Source: Euphorbia lathyris (taxonomy: Eukaryota > Streptophyta > Magnoliopsida > Malpighiales > Euphorbiaceae). Taken from it: a stretch of DNA of 64,000 bases. A model generated the notes under the pieces. The model made no database searches, had not been told where the DNA came from, and was given only the letters and a program-made list of their open reading frames with translations. Location of the stretch: NCBI RefSeq assembly GCF_963576675.1, contig NC_088911.1:86457256-86521255 (forward strand), read 5' to 3'. The position numbers were made by a program, and so were the translations under genes. Positions 23,901 to 34,895 of this stretch are shown here, piece after piece (within the stretch, counting starts at the first letter, position 1; the number at the start of each line of letters is the position of its first letter).

Positions 23901-23927
23901 ACTTTTAGTCAGCTTTTAGTCAGCTCG
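23901..23927. other. Templated filler DNA at a recombination junction
   Basis: Two partial copies of the adjacent CTTTTAGTCAGCTC lie between S LTR sequence and gag of element A. Such short local copies are the mark of microhomology-type end joining. Confidence 0.75.
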
Positions 23928-25180
23928 TCTGATGAGTGAGATCCTGGCACCGCACCGATATCGGCATTGCTGCTCCAAACATTCCGGCAAACACATACGA
24001 AATCAAGTCTGGTATAATTCACTTGATCCAACAGACCGGACTGTTTGGAGGAGAAGCACATGAGAGCCCGAATGATCATCTGGATCGCTTCCTAATGTGC
24101 GCAGACACTGCAAGGACCAATGGGGTCCCCCAAGATGCTGCTAGACTGAAACTATTCCCGTTCTCTCTGACGGGGCAAGCTTTGGAATGGCTGAGAACAC
24201 TGGAGCTCGGTTCAATCACGATATGGGCAGGGTTGGAGAAGGAATTCTTGTCCTACTACTTCCCTCCCTCGAAGACATCAATGCTCAGGGGTGAGATCAC
24301 ATCCTTCCACCAACCCGAGCATGAGGCGCTCCACACATCTTGGACTCGATTCAGGAAAATGCTGCGCATGTGCCCTCATCATGACATACCCAAGAATCAG
24401 TTAGTGAGCATCTTCTATCACGGACTAACACCCACCAACAGAGCCATTGTGGACTCCGCAGCGGGTGGAGATTTGTTTAGAAAGACAGCAACAGAGGCAT
24501 ATGACATGATTAACGAGCTGGCCAGGAAGAGTGTGCAGTGGCAAGAACAGAAGCTCGCCGGCCCCACAAGGCAGCGGGTATTTACTGTGGAAGAACAGGA
24601 ACAGAATCCGGTTGTTGTGGATTTGAGTAGGAAAATGGACGTACTGTTGGCTACGCTCAGCCGACCTCCCACCTGCGTGCACTGTGGCGGCGAGCACAAT
24701 GGAAAGGATTGTCAAGCAGGTAGCCCTTTCGCTGGAGATGGGGTGGAGATGGTCAACTATGTTGGGGGGCAGCCGAGATACAATCAGAACTATAACAACT
24801 CCAACCCCAACAACTACAACTCCTACAACAACAACAACAATGGCAACTACAAGAGGCCTCAGCACCCGAACCTCTCTTACGGGAATTCAAATTAAAATGT
24901 GCTCTGACCTCCTAGAGGATTTGTTCAAGAGCATAGAGAGCAGGGGCTTGGCATGCCCCCATACCAACAGCAAAATCAAGGGCCAGTGCAACACCCTAAG
25001 GAATCTGACGAAGTGATCACTCTTTTGAAGGAGATCTCGGCTAGGATTGCCAACAACGAAGCCTTCTGCAAGGATTTGAGCAATCAGGTAGCTCAGATTA
25101 ATAGGGACAGGCAGGAAAGGCCACAGGGTTCTCTCCCGAGCACAACGGAGAAGAATCCAAAGATCCTGAGAAATGATTGA
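23928..25180 (+). pseudogene. Element A gag
   Basis: The gag begins within its N-terminal part (ATGAGTGAGATCCTGGC, with a frameshift near 23960); the true N-terminus and leader are missing at the junction. Conserved blocks are NDHLDRFLMCADT, LKLFPFSLTGQALEWL, FLSYYFPPSKTSML, RFRKMLRMCPHHDIP and FYHGLTPTNRAIVDSAAGG. The zinc knuckle CVHCGGEHNGKDC is intact near 24674-24712, followed by an Asn-rich stretch. Stops occur at 24893 and about 24905; the frame then continues to NNEAFCKDLSNQVAQINRD and ends near 25180. No protease follows, unlike in B. Confidence 0.88.
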
Positions 25181-25606
25181 GTACGGGGGAGAAATCGGAT
25201 TCTCCTCGGTTTTTAATTCAAAGTTTGAACAATTCCATTATGCATTCCCTTTTCTTTTTGTTTTTATTTTCCTTTATTGATTATTGAATTTTAATCTCGT
25301 TGTTTATTTGCACTGTCAAACTTTGTTCCCCCGCACTCTAAAAAAAAAAAAAAAAAATTCGCCCAACTCGAGCGAGTTAGGCACTGCCCAGCTCGCCGGG
25401 TTGGCCGGCCGAGTCAGCCGGCTCGGCCGACACGGGCTGTTCGGGATTCTGAAATCCCGAACCAAAAAAAAGAGAAAAAGAAAGGAAGAAGAAATATAAA
25501 ATAAAAGAAAAAAGGAAGAAAGAATAAGAAAAAGGGGGGGTGACTCATCATCCCCTTCCCCACCTTCTTCTTCCCTTCTCTCTTCTTTCTTTTATTCTAT
25601 TCTTTT
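25181..25606 (+). other. Non-coding region of element A after gag
   Basis: It contains a 17-base A run near 25341, a GC-rich GGCCGGCCGAG stretch and a purine-rich tract. All of pol is absent at this point. No coding sequence is recognised. Confidence 0.5.
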
Positions 25607-25841
25607 TTTTTTTTGTTTTTGAAACGAACCAACTTTTATTAAGAAGAAACAAGATCAGTACAAAGAATAGGAGCCAAAAAACTTGGCGCAACAAAATCAC
25701 TAAAATAATTAGCATTGGAACGAGCATGCCTAGCCATAGCATGAGCAGCACCGTTCGCTAATCGCGGAACATAAGTCACAGAAAAATCTTGACGTTCAAC
25801 AAGTATCCTACGGATCTCCCCAATAATTCCCCCGACTTCCG
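25607..25841 (-). mobile_element. 5'-truncated LINE insertion
   Basis: A T run (poly(A) on the minus strand) is followed by sequence whose minus strand encodes the C-terminus of a plant LINE RNase H (VPRLANGAAHAMARHARSNA), ending in a stop. Target duplications of about 12 bp (TTCTATTCTTTT) lie at 25595-25606 and 25842-25853. This is a short insertion by target-primed reverse transcription, unrelated in sequence to the LINE at 15506. Confidence 0.85.
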
Positions 25842-25936
25842 TTCTATTCTTTTCTTCTTCCCTTCTTCTTCTCCTTTTGCTTCTCCAAAACCTAACCCCC
25901 CAAATCCAACATTCTAACCCGAATTCAAGATTTAAG

Positions 25937-26463
25937 GTATGAATCTTTACCTATTTTTGATTTCTAACATGTTACTAGGCTTAGATTTTAGCTTAGGGTG
26001 ATAATTTTTGAGTTTTAAGAAAAACCTAAGTTTTAGGTTTCTCTCTCTTTTCTCAAATTAATCTCGTGTTTGCTTTTAAATTCTTGATTTCCTTGCAATT
26101 TGTGTTGACATGATGATTAATTTATAGTTTGGGTGTGATTTCCATTCTCAATTTGTGGATATTTGGAGAAATTGCTCAATTTGGGTAAAATCCCCATTTT
26201 AGCTCAAAGTTCAACTATTCAAATTATAGTTAGAAACGTATCAATGGAGTTGTGAATTGCATTCTTTTTATGTTTTAGTCATTGGGTATCTCCAATTTTG
26301 CATGAATTTGTGAATTTCGGGTGAAACACTTAGGGACCAAATACTTATGGTTTAGTCCCTAAGTTCCTAAAGCTATGATTTTTGCCTATGAATGATTGTT
26401 TGGGGGTTTATGTTGAAACTTGTAAATATGTTCTAACTCTTCCATTTTTGGTCTATTCCTCAG
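25937..26463 (+). other. Candidate leader intron of element A extra ORF
   Basis: The donor TTTAAG/GTATGA and the acceptor GTCTATTCCTCAG/GAACT lie five bases before the ORF start codon. The 5' side is CT-rich and gene-like. The interior is T-rich, as in plant introns. Inferred from sequence alone. Confidence 0.45.
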
Positions 26464-26468
26464 GAACT

Positions 26469-27662
26469 ATGGGTCGGAAAGGCAAAGCTAAGGTCGTCGT
26501 CGAGAATGAAGCCGAATCTGAGGTCGAGTTCGACGAAAGCCTCCAAGCTAAGTATGATCCACCCTTTGGTCTTATTGATGAACGTGAGGGAATATTGTAT
26601 GATAGGTTTTCCAAGCAAGACCTTGCCACACACATAGTTGTTGATCAAACTTATTTATCGAGTATAGGTTTAAAGAAGGATTTCAATGAAATCCTCAAAT
26701 TCCACGGCTGGTATAGACTAGCCACCAAACAGACTCCAGTTTATCACAACTTTACCATGGAATTCTTGACCACTTGGAAAAAAGAGCTACCCTTGGGCGG
26801 TGGGAAACACTCCTTTAGACTAAACGGTAAACCCTACCGTCTCGATGGCACCACACTAGCAGCCCTAATGGGAGTTTATAATGACCCAGAGGCAATCTCA
26901 GACTTTGAGAAGCCTATAACAAAAGATATAGCTTGGGAACAACTCACAAGCATATCAGACTTTAACTCCCAGACTGCTAGCCCAGTCGCTCTCCTAGACC
27001 CACTTCTCAATCTTGTTCACAAATTTGTGGCCCACAACTTATTGGGCAAAAACGAGAGCAATAAAGTCTCAAAGACGGAATTGCTCATACTATGGTGCGT
27101 GGCCAACCACAAACACGTGGACAATGTCAAGACCATATTTGAAGGCTTCTCAAGCCAAACAAGTAGAAAACGCGGTTCCCTAGGCCTTGGGCACTTAGTT
27201 ACCAACCTACTTGAGAGCCAATTCAAAAATTTGGACAATCCCGAAATTGCTATTTACCCCACTTTGCTTAACTCCAAGTTTTTGGGGAAATCTACTTTTC
27301 AAGAAGTCTTAAACAGGAACCCAACCGGAGGAGCAAGCTCTAGCGCAGGGGGAAGAAAATGAGCACGAGTTCCACAACAGCAAAGGGACGAAGAACCTGA
27401 GGAAGAAGAACCTGCGACAGCAGGAGACCAAAGGGAACACCAAGCGTCGGGGACGGAGGCCCAGTTCCAAGCCATCAACACTATGATGGCAGAAATGCGA
27501 GATCTTAACCTACGGACCTTTAACACTGTTCAGCAGATGGACCAACGGTTCACCAACTTTGAGCAGAACATGGACCGAAGGCTTTCGGGTCTTGAATACG
27601 TAGCAGCAGACTACTGCGAGCGCTACAACATGCCTTGGCCATACCCCCCGGCCGTTCAGTAA
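26469..27662 (+). pseudogene. Extra ORF of element A (ATHILA ORF / plant transposon protein type)
   Basis: 398 codons from the ATG at 26469 (MGRKGKAKVVVENE) to TAA at 27660-27662, with one TGA at about 27360-27362 that fits CGA to TGA. I chose this start because the in-frame upstream ATG at 26382 lies inside the candidate intron. The N-terminus is basic then acidic. The central domain has FHGWYRLATKQTPVYHNFTM, FLTTWKK, HSFRLNGKPYRLDG and LAALMGVYNDP, then GSLGLGHLVTNLLE. The C-terminal part, after an acidic EEPEEEE run, looks coiled-coil (MMAEMRDLNLRTFNTVQQMD). Same architecture as the extra ORFs of G1 and S. Function unknown. Confidence 0.78.
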
Positions 27663-29224
27663 GTTGTCTTCTCCACCCTAACTCTTTACACTCGTACTTC
27701 ATGATTTGTGATGCAATGTTGGAACTTATTGCATGTTTTAGTGTGAGGAGGAGGGGTAGACAAACTTACAAAAATTGTATAAATTTTAAATTTTTGTTGC
27801 GTCGTGTCTAGTTTAGTTTAGCGTTTTTAGGTTTTGTTTATGTTTTTGCATGTTTAGGACCTAAAACCGTGAACCTCCTTCGAATCTAAACTTCGTTATT
27901 TGTCTTTTAGGGCTGAGAACCAAATCTAAAATTGCATGACAACTAGTTTAGGCGTAGGACACAACTCTTGTATCTGTAAAAGCATGAGCTACAGTTTGCA
28001 TTTAGACCCTACTTTTGAAGAAATGCTAAAATCATTACTTAGGTAGATAACTTAAGAATTGAAGGCATGCAATATTAAACCTGAGTTTGGGGAAAACTAG
28101 TAAACACAAAATTGAAACCCAAAGAATTGTGAGCTGAATTTGAGCCTAAGAGCGAACATCAAAAAGCTCTTTTTCTTGACATTTTTGTGTGAATGCTTTG
28201 ACTTGTGGAAGATTACAGATTTTGCACCTAAATACTGTGTTGAACCTACATGCAATGATTTGAGATGATAAACGATGAATCAGCCTCATTAGAATTAACC
28301 CTTTTTCTTTACCTTATTTTTTTTCTTTTTCATCCACTCTAGGAAGCCCCTTTGAGCCGACATTTTTGTAGTTGTAGATTTTTCTTTCGTTCTAACCTGT
28401 TTTTGCAAACCACAACTTGGTTCGCTATTTAACCTTTGTTTTTGCAAAGCTCGAATTGAGCCTTTGTTTTCTTCTAGCGCTCTATCTTTATTTATGGCAT
28501 TACAGTAGCAAGCCAAAAGGCTAAGAAGTGAATGAGCATCACTATCTCAGAAAAAAAAAGAAAAAGAGAAAAGAGAGAAAAACAGAAAAAAAAAGAAAAA
28601 GAAAAGAGACGAACAAAAGGGAAAAACTTCATTCCCCAGTTCCTAAAAATAAAAAACGTCTCAAGAAAACATCCCAAAAGAAAAAAATAAGGGATGAATA
28701 AAAAGCTCAGTCACTTCGTATTTGCTAAAGCCATTTTAACTTTGTTTTTGTAGCGCTAGAACTTTTAACCCTTGTTGTACCTTTAACCCTCTAACCACAT
28801 TACAACCCCAATTAGAGGCTGTTTTTGATATCATCGGAGTCATATAGCATAGTAGAGGAACGCGGATGAACGTGCAAAATCAACGTAATCCTAAGCAAGA
28901 ACATAAGCCGAGAGTAAACACTTTAGCCACCAAAATTGTGTGAAATGAGTGAACTACCTATGGTGAGGTGTTTTACTTAGCGATCCCCTTAAACTCGGTT
29001 AATTGAACATGTGTTCATTTGCTTAAAACTATGACCCATGATAATTGAAATGCGGCTTTTGGATATCGTGTCTCTACTTTGTATTTTCGAATGCATGTAA
29101 TTACAGATGCTCGAAATTGTGTCAAGCACCTAGTCAAACCGGGAGGTTTTCTAGCTTGCTTGTGATGGCGGGTTTAGTTTTTAGTTTACTTGGGGACAAG
29201 TAAAGTTTTAAGTGCGAGGAGGTT
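27663..29224 (+). other. 3' non-coding region and PPT of element A
   Basis: Long untranslated region with an A/G-rich tract at 28550-28690. It ends with ACTTGGGGACAAGTAAAG and then the polypurine tract GTGCGAGGAGGTTT directly before the LTR. The last 700 bp resemble the same region of element B in outline. Confidence 0.7.
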
Positions 29225-30794
29225 TGATAGGGGTCAAAAACCCCTATCTTTGGGTACGGTTTTAGGACGGGTTTTAGAGTTATTTGGTTAATAAGCGAGC
29301 AATTCTCGCATTTATATGCTTTTGTGTGAGTTAGTTAGGAATTGGAAACGTTCTATTTACTTTTCGTCGTTTAGGCTCATTTTGTGATCAATTTAGGCAA
29401 ATACGGCCGAAATAGCATGCATAGTAGAATTCCGTTATCTTTTGAAGCTAATTGGCCCTTCAAAGTCGCACCAAACGAAGCGTTTGCTCAAAATAGGCGA
29501 TTGACGGATCAATTTGGCTTTTGCATTAATGTTTTCTGGAGTTTTTATGCGTGTGCAGGTGTAAGTTCGGACGAAAAAGGGCATAGAAGTCACTCGGCAT
29601 GAATCGAGCACGCTTCGGGCGAAAACGCTCGGCGAGCAGGGCCCCACGGGCCATTTCTGCTCGCCGAGCAGGCTCCTGGTGGCCTGCTCGCCGAGCAGCC
29701 TTCCCTGCTCGGCGAGCAGCCCTGCGGGAATTGGTCAAAAAGACCAATTCCGCCCCCACGAAGCCACGTTCGGCCCCATGTCTTCCTACACCAACAAGGA
29801 CACGAAAATAGGTCAAAACGAGGCCCGAGACGCGTCTATAAATAGGATTTTTCCATTGTAAACTAGAGATCTTTTTCCTTTGTAATTTTCTTAGCTTTTC
29901 ACCTTGAGAAATCCTCTCCACCTCCTCCATATCCTTCAAGCCTCCATTGAAGACACCTCCGAAGCTCCATTCACCGAGGATTGCTCAAGCTTCATCCTTA
30001 AATCCTAGAAAGACGCCTGCATTGGTAGACAGGTTCCCTGAAAGGGATTTTTCTTCTTTTACATTCTGTCTAGCCTCTGATACATGCAATGAATTCTAGG
30101 TTTATTGTAACTTCGTGACAATGTTTCCATCTTTGATATATATTATAGTTCTTGTTTATTCAATTATTTTGATGTTTTAATCTTTGTCTTACGCTTTGTC
30201 TGATTGGTTTAACTCATTCGATAATCCCAAAATTAGGTTGGCACATATTGCGAGCTGAATCTGACCTAGTCAGTGCCTATAGGATTGACGACCCTATAGA
30301 AGATTAAGCCCAAATTACTGAGCCTTAGAGCTAGTTTCGGCCTTACAAGGGAATCACGAACTAAGGACTTTAGGAGGATAGGTCGGGTTAATCGCCTTGG
30401 ACACAAGTGACTTAGGTTTCAATTCAATTGTTTAAACATTCTATTTTCATTATCATCGTATCCCTTCATGTTCCTTCGGTTAATTGCATTGGTAAAAGAT
30501 CACTTAGGAGTAGTTTAACTTAATTAGGGGTAGAGTAACTTAATTAGGCGTAGAATAACTTAGTTAGAATCGGATAACTTAGCTAGGAGTAGCGTAATTC
30601 AACCTAGGAGTAGACTAATTTAATCAAACAACTCAAAACCCCCTAAGCCTAGATAACATCCGAGATCGAGTAGCTCGGTACTTACAGAAATAAATCCTGT
30701 GGATGATAACCTGGACTTAAACTAGAAATTTATTACTTGATAACGACGGGGTACACTTATCCCTCAGATCGGGTTCTTCACGGAATCCGCATCA
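29225..30794 (+). repeat. 3' LTR of element A
   Basis: 1570 bp, TGATAGGGG to CCGCATCA. It is shorter than the solo copy mainly because it has four instead of eight palindromes (29626-29719). A TATA box is at 29837-29844. It is followed by S LTR sequence at the same breakpoint as the solo copy. Confidence 0.93.
29626..29719. repeat. Cluster of 4 palindromes in A 3' LTR
   Basis: Four copies of the CTGCTCG-N-CGAGCAG type, again 118 bp upstream of the TATA box. Confidence 0.88.
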
Positions 30795-32093
30795 ATATAG
30801 AAACTATTTAAAATTTAAGTACGTTAAGGCTGACTTCTTTTTCTTTGAAAAGGATTACACAGCGCGCTGAGTCAATAAGACACTAGATTAGTCAATTGGT
30901 GACTAAGTCAGCTTCTTTCTTTGAGTCAGGAGATAGCACTTGAGTCTATTCCTGAACTCAGATACTCAATGCATACAACTCAGCGTGACCTCTTTACTTC
31001 GTCAGTTTTGTTTAAGCAAGCAATATATATATGAAGGAGTTTAAGGTTAGAAAGATGTTACTCAGCAGATTTATCCAGGTTCGGCCTCCAAGCCTACGTC
31101 CTGTCCCCGGAACACGTTCCGAGATTTCGAATCCTCTACTGAGCTCTTTAACGGTAGAGCATCAAACCTTTTACAACTTAGAAGCTGAGTATAACAAGAG
31201 TACCTTCCTCTATACCTCTACTCACTCCTAATCTCTTGCTGAGTACTATAATCGAGTACTCAGCCTCTCCTTTCTAATCTCTAGAAATGATAAAGATTTG
31301 TCCTAAACAACAATTGCTAAGACACTTTAGATGATTGTATAATCACTCTAGACTTTTACACAAATGATATAGAATTTGGTGTAAGTATTTGCTTTGCTTT
31401 TCTTCACAGAACTTGAGTAGAATTTTGGTCAGCGTAATGGCTTGATAATGTTCTGTGTAGAATGAAGCAACTGAAGGGCTCTATTTATAGAGACATCTGA
31501 GACATCGGTCATTTCGAATTTCGAAATAACCGTTGGAGGGAAACGGCTTCCTATCGTTGTCACTCAGTTTTGCTCAGAGCTCTCGGCCAATCAGATTTGA
31601 GTATCTTCTGTCCTCGGTCAGTGTTGAGCAGCTTTTAGTCAGCTCGGCAGAATGTCTCTCCATTTACGGTAAGGTCAACTAGACAGCGTTCTGTGTCTTC
31701 TGAATTTTACCCAAAGTGGAAACACTTTGTTTGGAAGTTGTTCTTGCTCAGCTGCTGTCTTGTACTCTTTGTCGATTCAACTCAGCGGCTTCACTCCGAA
31801 GTTGTTCAACGAAGGTCTTCTAGATCCTTCTCTTGCTGAGTTGCGTTTTGATCGTAACGACAGCGTTTTGCACACGCGGGCCGAGTTGTCTTGATCTATT
31901 TGACTTGGGCCTTGACTTCCGTATGGGCCTTGGGCTTTTTATTCTTTATGTCTTATAAACCATTTTAACTTAACATTGAACAAACACATTAGTTAAATAA
32001 ATCAAAGCATTTAAACTTAGTGTGTTTAGAATATATTTAATTTTACTTAGATAATTTTGTCAAATCAAAATCATGTGGAAAGGTGTTTCAACA
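30795..32093 (-). repeat. Left (3') LTR of S, second copy, to the LTR end
   Basis: It repeats 23048-23900 and then goes on to the true LTR end TTTCAACA at 32093. The TATA box on the minus strand is at 31482-31489. Inverted repeat GCTGAGTACT/AGTACTCAGC is at 31238-31264. Confidence 0.93.
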
Positions 32094-32644
32094 AACTCCC
32101 CCATTTTGGTGTTGGCAAAACTATTCAGCGAGGAACTCAGTGTTGAGCTCCCCCATGATAGTTGACCTATTATTGCTTAGCAAACTCCCCCGTCAGGGTT
32201 GAGCTTCTGACTTAGTTTTTAACTCTTAAACATTCTATGGTTTAATCGAGTAGGTCTGAGGTCAGTTTTCAGATATAGGTCAGCTCATGGAACATATTCT
32301 ATTTTACTCAGTTTTAAGCGGAAGGATTATCATTCAGAGAGCGCTGAGTAAATATTTTGTTCAATGATTTTTATGAGACAATGTTTTGTAAGCATACAGG
32401 ACAATGTCAAATATTTGATCATCATGGGATACAATCAACAAGTATTATAGACAGTAAGCACAGTTGATTTAGTTGAAGATACATAATAACATAATACTCG
32501 GCATCATATGAAATAACTCAAGTTAAGATAAAGGATGCAAGTATTGTATTAAAGTGAAGTAGTCAGCATACATAGACAATGATGAGCATAAAAAGAACAT
32601 ATAGACTACAGACTAATTTAAACAAAAACTGAGCTAGCCTATTT
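32094..32644 (-). other. PPT and 3' non-coding region of S
   Basis: Next to the LTR the minus strand reads AAAATGGGGGAGTTTG, the polypurine tract. A second GGGGGAG-type tract follows at about 32150 and a third at about 32187; such repeated PPT motifs are known in Sireviruses. No coding sequence. Confidence 0.7.
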
Positions 32645-32924
32645 CTACTTCTTTTTCTTTTGCCTAGACTGAATGCTTCTAGGAGCCTCGTGCTGAGTTC
32701 TAGCTTGTTCTTTCTCCCCCGTTTTTTCAGCATCGGGAGGAGCAGGAATTCTAAAAGAGTCGGTTAAGACAGCAGCGGTTAGCACGGCGGACAGCTCCTT
32801 AAGTTTGTCGGCACTTTCATTAATGCCATCAAAGACAATAATGCCTTCATCCAAGACATCTATAGGTATACCTAGTTCAGCGGCGCTGAGTAAGCTCAGG
32901 ATGTAGGTTTGAGACTTACCTACC
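32645..32924 (-). pseudogene. S extra ORF, C-terminal end (split by element B)
   Basis: Minus-strand frame AAELGIPIDVLDEGIIVFDG running to a basic tail (SRQKKKK) and stop. It continues the frame interrupted at 46424 by element B. Duplicated CTACC at 32920-32924 and 46419-46423 marks the split. Confidence 0.75.
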
Positions 32925-34743
32925 TAATAGGGGTATTTTACCCCTATCTTTTAGCGTGATTTACGGGATGATTTTGGATAAAATAAGTAATTTTAATTGC
33001 AAAAATAAAGTATTTTGAATAAATAAAGAAATAAAAATAAATCTCGTACTTTTAGTTTAATTCCCTCGTTTTTGATTAGTTTAGGAAATAAAAACGTCAA
33101 GCTAACTCGGCTCTCAAGTGTTGTATTTCAGGTACAAGAAAGGAGCAAAAACCCACTTCATACGCGGGGCGTAGTAACCCTTACGCGGGGCGTGAAACAT
33201 GATGCCAGAAATAATTGCCCTATCCGCAGGCACCATGTGGAACTGACTCAGCATACGCGGGGCGTATGCCATTTTACGCGGGGCGTATGACACATGTCGG
33301 CAATAATCGGCCTAATCCTGAAAGTCAGACTGCATTGTCTCCCAGAGTCAACTATCCATACGCGGGGTGTATCATTATATACGTGGGGCGTATAAGGCAG
33401 TTCTTCAATGTAAAAAGATCAGAGACACATTTGCGCGGGGCGTACTTCATCTACGCACGGTGTAAATACTCCAATTCTAGCAATAAAACTTTAGAGACTC
33501 AAACACACGGGGCGTACTTCAGCTACGCAGGGCGTGTTTGGGAACAATTAGACACGGAATTGGTCCACATGCAGGAGATTTCTGACGGAATGGGCACCTA
33601 CGCGGGGCGTAAACCACCTTACGCGGGGCGTATCACGGGATTTCTGCACCAAATAATGTTGCTCCATGCTTGTGCTTTGTGAAATTACCAACTTGCCCTT
33701 GCTTGATGTCTATAAATAGATAGCTTTTGAACTTCATTATACACCAATTGCATACTAGAGAGCTATACTATACTCTTTTCTTTTCTTGTAATTTAGATTC
33801 AGATTTTTATAGCTAAACTCTCCCCCTCGAGAGCTTGTTCGGTTGTTCTGGCGTTCCATCAAAGTTCCGCTCCATCATTCATCACCAAGCTCGAGAGTTC
33901 CACCTCCACGACCTAGGAGACGGCTTTGAGTCCGGTTAGCTAGTTCCAAGGGCGAATTCTCCCTTTTTACTTGCTAATTAGCTTGTACTCTTCCTATGTA
34001 CTAGGCTTGGTTGTATTTCATCTATACACTTTCCATATTTATAATTTATGATTCATAATCTCTATTTCCCTTTACGTATTAATGTTTATTACTTGTTTTG
34101 ATATTGATAATTGACTATTGTGTAGGAGCACGCGATTACCGCCGCCATCCGGGCTATCTTTAGGGAATTATATAGGTGTTGCCCTACCAGAAGTGACAAA
34201 CTGGAAACCATAGGAATTGACAAGCCACGAAACTTACGGGCCCTAATTTCTAGTTCCCCCGCATTAGACACGCCTTGACTAGGAATCACGTAGTCTAAGT
34301 ACTTCACGGGTCGGTCCTACTACATTTGGTCGTCTTTGCAAGAATAAACCATTATCCGTATACATTTAGAGTCGTTATCTATCGTGGTTATAACTTATCA
34401 TACACGCCCCGCTTCATAGAGTTTTAGTTACACAAATCTGTGTCGCTAATAGTTAGGAATAGTGTGTAATTGTGTCTTACTTTACCCCAAGGTAATCACC
34501 GCTTAAATAACATACGAAACCGAGTCGTCTAATACTTGTAATTATAAATCCCGTGGATTCGATACCCGGTCTTAACCGGATTATTACTTGATACGACGGG
34601 GTACACTTGCCCCTAAGTAGTCGTAGCGTCTAGTAGAGTTAAGAGCAATTTATAAAGACCAAATCCATAGACATAGCACATTCACCGCAATACACATTTA
34701 ATCGTCATTAGAAAAGCTCTACACCTAGACTTTACGCGCATCA
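32925..34743 (+). repeat. 5' LTR of element B
   Basis: 1819 bp. The first dinucleotide is TA where the 3' LTR has TG. TATA box TATAAATA at 33711-33718. Palindrome array at 33161-33632. It ends GCGCATCA at 34743. Confidence 0.95.
33161..33632. repeat. Six pairs of spaced palindromes TACGC-GGG-GCGTA in B 5' LTR
   Basis: Motif starts: 33161/33182, 33254/33275, 33359/33380, 33432/33452, 33504/33524, 33599/33620. Within a pair the offset is 20-21 bp; between pairs it is 93, 105, 73, 72 and 95 bp. Most copies are exact or have one or two changes. The array ends 79 bp before the TATA box, in U3. Confidence 0.93.
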
Positions 34744-34749
34744 AGTTTT

Positions 34750-34767
34750 TGGCGCCGTTGCCGGGGA
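34750..34767 (+). promoter_or_regulatory. Primer binding site of element B
   Basis: TGGCGCCGTTGCCGGGGA, six bases after the 5' LTR end, identical to the site in G1. Confidence 0.95.
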
Positions 34768-34895
34768 TTTATAATTTCCTACAATATTAGACAAAAATGT
34801 TTTATTGTTAGTTTAAGCATTCTTTTTGTATAAATTGTTTATATATACGTTTGCTAACATTATTCTTTTTGTTGATAATTCTTTTTGTTTACTTT

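Noticed and set aside
24425..24865. Antisense open frame with a hydrophobic Val/Ile-rich start
   Set aside because: It is the reverse of the Asn-rich gag stretch (AAC/GTT repeats), so the apparent membrane segment is an artefact.
29225..30794. Independent second insertion of A at the same site
   Set aside because: Both A LTRs are followed by the same S LTR sequence from the same base, so a duplication or recombination is far more likely than two insertions at one site.
33161..33632. CRISPR-like array
   Set aside because: The repeats are 13-bp spaced palindromes in pairs, not long direct repeats with equal spacers, and this is a plant LTR.
33215..33682. 155-codon open frame with repeated YAGR-type residues
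   Set aside because: The repeats come from translating the GC-rich palindrome array in the LTR; pair spacings are not all multiples of three, so the frame is not kept as a coding repeat.
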